Source: Saposhnikovia divaricata
Taxonomy: Eukaryota > Streptophyta > Magnoliopsida > Apiales > Apiaceae
Length of the DNA: 64,000 bases
NCBI GenBank assembly: GCA_036435485.1
Contig: CM071596.1
Coordinates: 18,440,001 to 18,504,000, forward strand
Direction: 5' to 3'
Each line of letters starts with the position of its first letter. Position 1 is the first letter of the stretch. This document shows positions 57,941 to 64,000 of the stretch, piece by piece. The notes beneath the pieces were generated by a model. The model searched no databases. It was not told where the DNA came from and saw nothing but the letters and a program-made list of their open reading frames with translations. The translations under genes and the position numbers were made by a program.

Positions 57941-60394
57941 ATGGCTCCTAAAAATGCATTCAAGATCCCAATGTTCAACCGAGATCACTATGAAGAATGG
58001 GTTTTCAGAATGAGACTCTATCTAGAGACTGTCAACCCTGAATATCTGGAAGTCCTTGACAAGGGTAAATTTGTTCCTATGGTGGTTATTCCTTCACATA
58101 CGGAAGGAGGAGTGGTTATACCACCTCGGTCTGAGCCTAAAAAGGTCTCGGAGTTTTCGGATGCTGATAAGGAACAAATAGCTTGTGATACTGCCGTACG
58201 ACAAACCTTGATGGAATCTCTTGATCATGAAATGTTTAATATAGTCAAAGGTCTGACTACAGCGAAGAAGATTTGGGACAAGATAGAAGTTGTCATGGAA
58301 GGATCTGCAGAGGTCAGAAGCAACAAGACACTCATACTCAAGATGGAGTATGACACCTTTAGAATAAGGAAAGGAGAAGGCATAACAGATGTCTACCTAC
58401 GATTCAGTCAGTTGGTATTGGATTTGAATCTGAGAGGTGTAACTCTCCCCATGGTTGAGACTAATACGAGATATCTGAGGAACCAGCCAAAAAGCATTGA
58501 ACATAGGGTCTACGCAATAAGAGAAACCAGAGATTTGCATACAACTTCTCTGGAAGAATATTATGGAATATTAAAGACCTATGAGCTGGAAACACTTCAA
58601 GATCAAGCATGGGACAATGATTCAAAGGGAAAAGAAAGTGCATCAGGATTAGTTGCTGATGAGGAAGAGTCTAAGAAGGCAATAGTTGCAGCAAAGCCTA
58701 AATCATCACTTGCACCACACCAAGATGATAATGATGACGAGTGCGTATCTGACAGTGATGATGACTACCACACCCAAGAAGAGCTGGACAACATGGACGA
58801 TAGTGTCGTGGCATACATGGCAAGGAAGTTTAGCAACATGAGATTCAGAAAGAGCAACCGACCACAGAGAAATTCTTCATCTTATTATCGGGCTGCTAGG
58901 GGTGGTGGTAGTTCGTCAGGCTACAAAGGAAAAGGCAAGAATACCAGCTACAAATCTCCCTTGGATTTCAAAATGAAGTTCAAATGCTATAATTGTGGTG
59001 AAGCTGGACACTTTGCCTCGGACTGCAAAAAGCCTAAACAGACTTATCCAAAAGAGACATATGAAGCCCTCAAAAGCAAATATGAAGCACTGGTGAAGGA
59101 AAGACATGGAAAACGAGCTTTATTGGTGACAGAAGGAAGAGCTTGGGATGATTCAGATGAGGAAGATGTTACTCATGTAGCAAACTTTGCCCTCATGGCT
59201 GAGACATCAGAGGAACCAGAGGTACCAGTTCTGACTCTTAAAGTAGAAATGTCTATTGATGTTTATAAGGAACAGAACGGGGCTCTTAGTGAAGAGATCT
59301 ATATGTTGTGCAAAAGCATAGACTCTTCTCAAAAGGAACAGAAAACACTTGTTGCCAAAAGCAGAATGCTTGAGGCAAAAGTGGAAGAGCTGGAGGCTGC
59401 TTGCACTGTAGATACTTCCCTAAGAGACTTTATTAAATCTCTGGAGCACAAGCTCGTCCTTAAGGAAGAAGTAGAAGCATGTCTTAGGGACAAACTAGCT
59501 GAGTTAGAAACTAAATGTGAAGCTTACAAACTAGCTGCTAGTAAAGTGTATGTAGATAATGACACATTTAAGAAGATAACTGGAGTAGGTATAGGACTTG
59601 ATTATTCTGACCTTCCTAAGAAAGAAGGAAAGAGACCTATTGACCCTAGTTCCAGTGACCTTAAAAAGGAAACACCTAGAATTCTTAAATCGGCTGTCAA
59701 ACCTATCTACAAACATCTTGTTCCTAGAATAGAAGAAGAAGAGACTGAATTGATAGCTAGATATGAGATTGAGATGGAAGATCGTCAGAAAGAACCACCT
59801 ATAACTCCTATCAAACAAGTGAAAATCAATTTCCCTAGAGATGAATCTAGACTGGGATTAGGAGCTAAGGCTGTTAAACAACAAGGAAAGAGAGAGAAAG
59901 GCATAAAAGAGGTTAAGGCTGAACTAATAAAGAAAGCTTGTTATCATTGTATATCTACTGAACATCTTTCTTATGCATGCAAAGCAAACATGAATGTTCC
60001 TGCTGCACATGCCATGCCTACCACACATACTATGAATAATCTGCATCAGAATCATGCACAGTGTGGTCAACCTAATTGTATGCCATGCACTTTTAACATC
60101 ATGCAAACTTTTGTGCATTTAATGAATGCATCTAGCCAGTCATGCTTAAATACTGTTGCTAGTTCAAACATCAAGAAAAAGCATGTGAGAGACAAGACTG
60201 TCAGTCCTCCTAAAGTTAGGAGTGACAAACCTTCTCCTAAGACTGACAAATCTGTCAAGTCTGAGAAAGGAAAGGAGATAGTCGAAAGCTCTAGTAATGT
60301 TAAGAAAAGTGCCTCTCCTGTTGTTAAATCTGTTGATTCTCGATCTTATCGAAAAGCCGGGCCCAATCAAAGTTGGGTTCCGAAGAATGTCTAA
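57941..60394 (+). CDS. gag: Second Sirevirus-like gag, intact
   Basis: The start is the ATG at 57941 (MAPKNAFKIP); an in-frame GTG at 57926 is not needed. 817 codons without a stop. The N-terminal Copia gag core includes YEEWVFRMRLYLE (residues 19-31) and VYAIRETRDLH. An acidic Asp-rich stretch (about residue 270) is followed by a CCHC knuckle (CYNCGEAGHFASDC, near 349), a long coiled-coil-prone segment (about 430-530), a second knuckle (CYHCISTEHLSYAC, near 667) and a basic C-terminus ending WVPKNV. It forms the particle shell and binds element RNA. Pol follows in a different frame, 15 nt after which a CAG/GG splice-acceptor-like site precedes the protease. Confidence 0.9.
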   Translation: MAPKNAFKIPMFNRDHYEEWVFRMRLYLETVNPEYLEVLDKGKFVPMVVIPSHTEGGVVIPPRSEPKKVSEFSDADKEQIACDTAVRQTLMESLDHEMFNIVKGLTTAKKIWDKIEVVMEGSAEVRSNKTLILKMEYDTFRIRKGEGITDVYLRFSQLVLDLNLRGVTLPMVETNTRYLRNQPKSIEHRVYAIRETRDLHTTSLEEYYGILKTYELETLQDQAWDNDSKGKESASGLVADEEESKKAIVAAKPKSSLAPHQDDNDDECVSDSDDDYHTQEELDNMDDSVVAYMARKFSNMRFRKSNRPQRNSSSYYRAARGGGSSSGYKGKGKNTSYKSPLDFKMKFKCYNCGEAGHFASDCKKPKQTYPKETYEALKSKYEALVKERHGKRALLVTEGRAWDDSDEEDVTHVANFALMAETSEEPEVPVLTLKVEMSIDVYKEQNGALSEEIYMLCKSIDSSQKEQKTLVAKSRMLEAKVEELEAACTVDTSLRDFIKSLEHKLVLKEEVEACLRDKLAELETKCEAYKLAASKVYVDNDTFKKITGVGIGLDYSDLPKKEGKRPIDPSSSDLKKETPRILKSAVKPIYKHLVPRIEEEETELIARYEIEMEDRQKEPPITPIKQVKINFPRDESRLGLGAKAVKQQGKREKGIKEVKAELIKKACYHCISTEHLSYACKANMNVPAAHAMPTTHTMNNLHQNHAQCGQPNCMPCTFNIMQTFVHLMNASSQSCLNTVASSNIKKKHVRDKTVSPPKVRSDKPSPKTDKSVKSEKGKEIVESSSNVKKSASPVVKSVDSRSYRKAGPNQSWVPKNV

Positions 60395-62213
60395 CCAATC
60401 TGTCATTGCAGGGCATTAATCAGAATAGAAATAAAGTTATATGGGTGCTAGACAGTGGAGCATCGAGGCATATGACTGGAAACAAGTCCCTGCTTATAGA
60501 GTTGGTTATGAAGGCTGGCCCTTATGTTACCTTTGGAGATGACAACATAGGTGTGACTAAGGGATATGGCAAACTAAAAACTGGCAATGTCATCATAGAA
60601 GATATTTCCTATGTTGAGGGACTGAAGCACAACCTGTTGAGTATAAGTCAATTCTGTGACAAAGGTTATGAAATTGTCTTCAACAAGAAAGGTGTATCAA
60701 TCACTCACATCAAGGAAGGCTCACTAGCTTTGAGAGGAGTTCGAAAGGCAGATATTTTTGTTGCAGATATGGATTCAGCAAATCAGAATGAGGTCACCTG
60801 TTTTTACAGCAAAGCCTCGGATGATGAAAGCTGGTTATGGCACAAAAAGCTATCTCACTTAAACTTCAAAACGATGAATGCTCTCGCGAGGCGAGAATTG
60901 GTGAGAGATCTACCTCAAATGGAGTTCGCTCCGAAAGGACTCTGTGAAGCTTGTGAAATGGGAAAGTCGAAGCGAGCATCGCATAAAAGCAAAGAGATTT
61001 GTTTGGCCCAGTGAATGTCCTATCTTTGTCTGGGAAAAGATATGCTTTGGTAATCGTGGATGACTTCTCCAAGTATACATTGGTATTGTTCGCAATGACG
61101 AAAGATGAAGTACCTTTCTTAATCATTGATCATATCACTCAAATTGAGAATGTTTCAACAATTACTGTGAAGACGATTAGATCAGACAATGGCACTGAAT
61201 TCAAAAACGCAGTGCTGAATGACTTCTGTGTATCTAAAGGAATACGTCGTCAGTATTCAGCCCCGAGAACTCCACAGCAAAATGGAGTAGTTGAAAGGAA
61301 AAATAGAACTTTGGTTGAAGCAGCAAGAACTTTGTTGTATGATTCAAAACTTCCTTTGTACTTCTGGGCCGAAGCAGTGAGTACCGTGTGTTACACTCAA
61401 AATAGAACCTTGATCATAAAAGATAAAGAAAAGACACCATGTGAATTAATGAACAACAGAAGACCAACAATCAAATACTTTCATGTCTTCGGAGCAAAAT
61501 GCTATGTGCTTATAGATGATGAAAATCTAGGCAAGTTTGCAGCAAAAGCTCGTGAAAAAATCTTTGTTGGTTACTCTACAGATGTGGTGGCAGCTTATAG
61601 AGTGTTCTTAGTGAATGATCGAAAAGTGACTGAAAGCTACAACGTCAGATTCGACGATACCAAACTCTCATCAATTTCAAGAGATTCTAGTGAACCTGAG
61701 TCCCTAAAATTTCAGAATCTGGACTTAGAAGATCTTGAAGATGAACCTGAGTTGGTTGTTCCATTAAATGTTCCAAGTGTACATGAAGAACCTGAGTCTA
61801 GTGAACAAGCTAATTCTACAAGATCAGGGGAGACTTCTTCAGTACGAACCGGCAACAACTCAGGGGGAGTAAATAACAGCTCAAGGACTATTGTTCAAGG
61901 CTCGAGTCGAGTTGACTCTAGTTCTGTAGGAGCTGGCACTAACTCAGGGGGAGTTAGTGAAAATAATCAAAGTGGTCAGCACCCCAACTGAGAAAGTCAA
62001 GCTGAATCATCAAGACAATTTCCAGGTGAACGGGTATGGAATAGAGACCATCCGCTTGAGTTAATTATTGGTGATCCAGATGCTGGTGTGACTACTAGAA
62101 GAACTGCAAGAGCTGACATGGCTAATATCTCCTTATATTCTGGGTTCTTATCCAAGCTTGAACCTAAAGAAATAGAAGAAGCTCTTGGCGATGCTGATTG
62201 GGTGATTGCAATG
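60395..62213 (+). pseudogene. pol: Second Sirevirus-like pol, PR-INT, broken and truncated
   Basis: The protease (WVLDSGASRHMTG, about 60441) and integrase zinc region (WLWHKKLSHLNF ... CEACEMGK) are in one frame to a stop at 61012-61014. From about 60990 the integrase core continues in another frame (LFGPVNVLSLSGKRY; IRSDNGTEFKN; QNGVVERKN with the catalytic Glu kept), so a small frame-changing deletion lies near 60985. An in-frame TGA lies at 61989-61991 in the Ser/Gly-rich linker. Coding resumes (ESQAESSRQF) to the start of the RT region (EALGDADWVIAM) and is cut by the third Copia element at 62213. The remainder of RT and RNase H would lie beyond the window. Confidence 0.88.
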
Positions 62214-62723
62214 TGTTAAATATAATTGATTTGTTTTGATCAGTGTTTAAGTGTTACAGGGAGTTATCAGAGTTTAGCTGGAAGCAGTCAGAGTTTGTGT
62301 AAACTCTGACAGTTTGAAGCTCGACAGAGTTTGTTAAACTCTGTCTGGAGGAAGCGCGTCTACTGTTCAACAGTGATTAAAGATTAATTATGGAAGCGAT
62401 ATCTTTGAAGATTGGATAGCTATCAAAGAGATCGAGTTGACATAGGAGACGTGTGACAATCTGTAATTGATATCATTGTATAGCTGATTATTAGGAATAT
62501 CAATTAGAGATTGTATCTTAGCTGTATTTTTATATAAATACAGATAGGTTAACCCTAGAAGGGTATCGATAACGAATTATCATTATTGTAACCTAGCAGC
62601 TCTTTGTGATATTTTACATCACGAAGAGGGTTTGAAATACCAGAAGTTTTTTAAGTGCATAAACGTTTTTACTTGTTAATCTCTCATACAAAGTTGATTA
62701 TTATTTGTGTATTCGGCCTAACA
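62214..62723 (+). repeat. 5' LTR of the third Copia element
   Basis: Starts TGTTAAATAT and ends CGGCCTAACA (510 bp). The U3 part (62268-62345) has inverted agagttt/aaactct motifs forming two palindromes around short centres. A TATA box TATATAAATA lies at 62531-62540. Confidence 0.88.
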
Positions 62724-62725
62724 AG

Positions 62726-62737
62726 TGGTATCAGAGC
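62726..62737 (+). other. Primer binding site of the third Copia element
   Basis: TGGTATCAGAGC, two bases after the LTR. Confidence 0.95.
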
Positions 62738-62784
62738 CAATCTGTTACTTTATTACAGGTTAAGATCCAAACACAACAATAATC

Positions 62785-64000
62785 ATGTCAGAAATTCCTC
62801 CACCAACACCTACTGTTTCTGAAAAGGCTCCTACTACTGTGAGTCGTTATGAGCCAATCAGGGTTCCTATTCTGAGGCCATTAGAGTATGCTACGTGGAA
62901 GGTCAAGATGACTATGTTTCTGGAGGCTACAGATCCAGAATATCTTGACAGGATTTATGAAGGTCCTCACAATCCTACAAAGCTATCTGTTGCAGTTGCT
63001 GGTGAAGCAGCAAAAATGGTTCCAAAGGAAAAGAAGGACATGACTCCTGAAGATCTATCATCAATTGCTAAGGATGCAAAAGTTAGGCATTTACTACATA
63101 GTGCCTTAGACAATGTCATGTCTAACAAAGTCATTAACTGCACCACTGCAAAAGAGATATGGGATGCACTTGAAGTCAGGTGTCAAGGAACTGCAGCTAT
63201 TAAGAAGAATAGGAGAAACATACTCACACAAGAGTATGAGCATTTTGAGGCTAAACCTGAAGAGACCATGACAGAAACATTTGATAGATTCTGTAAACTG
63301 ATTAATGATCTGTCATTGGTCAACAAAGAGTATGATCTAGAAGACTCAAATCTCAAGTTTCTTCTTTCTCTACCTGAAAAGTGGGATGTGAAAACAACCA
63401 CTATTAGAGACAACTATGATCTTGCTGAAACAGAGATTGATGAAATTTATGGACTGCTCAAAACTTATGAATTGGAAATGGAGCAGAGAAACAGGAGATC
63501 AAGTAGAAAAGGAAAGTCAGTTGCTCTTAATGTTGAAGAGAAGCCTCAGAAGAAAGAGGCATCAAGAAGGAAAATGAAGGGAAAAGCTTTGGTCATACAT
63601 TCAGAAAGTGATTCACCAAACTCTGATTATGATTCAAACTCTTCTGAATCATCTGACTCTGAGGATGATGAAGAAGAAATGAGAAAAATGGCTGTGCTGA
63701 TGGTGAAAACTTTCAAGAAAATGGGCTTCAAGAATTTCAAGAAAGGAAAAAGGTTTTCTAGGGATTCAAATGAAGACAGGAAAAGCTACAGGAAGTCTGA
63801 TAAGAGAGATTCTAAAGGGAAGAAGGATAAGTCTGAAATTCAATGCTACAAGTGTAAGGAGATGGGTCACTATGCTCCTGAGTGCAAGAAGGGTAAAACT
63901 GGAAAGGTACTCTACACTAAAGGCAGAGATTGGGCAGATACTTCAGATTCTGATGAAGAAGTGAACTATGCTCTCATGGCTACTACTGAATCAGAATCCT
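62785..64000 (+). CDS. gag: Third Copia gag, partial (open at window end)
   Basis: From ATG 62785 the frame is open for 405 codons to the window edge with no stop. It has the Copia gag core (YATWKVKMTMFLEATDPEYL near residues 33-52; SNKVINCTTAKEIWDAL near 113; LKFLLSLPEKWD). A Ser/Asp/Glu-rich acidic stretch (about 275-295), a Lys-rich basic segment and a CCHC knuckle (CYKCKEMGHYAPEC, near residue 354) follow. It is related to the other two Copia gags in this window but belongs to another family by LTR and motif. The start follows the primer site by 47 nt. It appears undamaged as far as visible. Confidence 0.88.
   Translation, partial: MSEIPPPTPTVSEKAPTTVSRYEPIRVPILRPLEYATWKVKMTMFLEATDPEYLDRIYEGPHNPTKLSVAVAGEAAKMVPKEKKDMTPEDLSSIAKDAKVRHLLHSALDNVMSNKVINCTTAKEIWDALEVRCQGTAAIKKNRRNILTQEYEHFEAKPEETMTETFDRFCKLINDLSLVNKEYDLEDSNLKFLLSLPEKWDVKTTTIRDNYDLAETEIDEIYGLLKTYELEMEQRNRRSSRKGKSVALNVEEKPQKKEASRRKMKGKALVIHSESDSPNSDYDSNSSESSDSEDDEEEMRKMAVLMVKTFKKMGFKNFKKGKRFSRDSNEDRKSYRKSDKRDSKGKKDKSEIQCYKCKEMGHYAPECKKGKTGKVLYTKGRDWADTSDSDEEVNYALMATTESES

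Larger units (their letters stand above)
56198..62213 (+). mobile_element. Second Sirevirus-like Copia element, 5' part
   Basis: LTR, initiator-Met primer site, long gag with two zinc knuckles and pol with protease and integrase are present. The RT part is cut off by the third Copia element at 62214. The 3' LTR is not in the window, so the exact 5' boundary (56198 or 56200) and the target duplication are open. It interrupts the MULE transposase. Confidence 0.85.
62214..64000 (+). mobile_element. Third Copia element, 5' part
   Basis: A 510-bp LTR, initiator-Met primer site and an open gag frame. It is inserted in the RT region of the second Copia pol. It runs out of the window, so its right end and target duplication are unknown. 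Confidence 0.88.

Overview
The window is repeat-dense plant nuclear DNA, almost certainly from a eudicot. It holds Ty1/copia and Ty3/gypsy LTR retrotransposons with plant-type primer sites, Helitron termini of the CTAG-T type, a Mutator-like transposase gene, and intron-bearing or decayed fragments of plant housekeeping genes. I see no intact host gene, no rRNA or tRNA gene and nothing prokaryotic. The species cannot be fixed from the sequence alone.

Layout. (1) 1-11155: AT-rich DNA with several short Helitrons, a decayed Copia-type element with 290-bp LTRs (2139-8046, minus) that itself holds a poly(A)-tailed retroposon (3741-4599) and a Helitron (5966-7626), and a decayed alanyl-tRNA-synthetase-like fragment (about 10185-10430). 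(2) 11156-45553: a three-deep nest. A Sirevirus-like Copia element (plus; identical 1013-bp LTR lengths; 5-bp duplication tttgt) carries gag, pol and a very long third ORF. An Athila-type composite (minus; 21495-44002; duplication agggt) is inserted in the third ORF. A Tekay/Del-type chromovirus with 3.7-kb LTRs (minus; 29703-42709; duplication tcttc) is inserted in the 5' LTR of that Athila element. (3) 45554-53482: AT-rich spacer with a palindrome-rich MITE between two TA microsatellites, a 5' fragment of mitochondrial serine hydroxymethyltransferase with introns, and Helitron-like DNA carrying tRNA-like modules. (4) 53483-64000: a second nest, in which a Mutator-like element is interrupted by a second Sirevirus-like Copia element (about 56198 on). 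Its pol is in turn interrupted by a third Copia element (62214 to beyond the window).

How the parts relate. Most element genes are broken by nonsense codons, frameshifts or deletions. The exceptions are the Athila gag-protease ORF (941 codons), the second Copia gag (817 codons) and the third Copia gag as far as the window shows it. Paired LTRs differ by roughly 1-1.5% by eye, so the first nest was built recently and in a clear order.

The most interesting signals are regulatory. Each of the three Copia families carries its own short repeated, often palindromic motif. In the first element the motif TCAACGGAT occurs in the LTRs, in gag, in the spacer after pol and inside the third ORF. That third ORF is preceded by its own TATA box and leader-like sequence.
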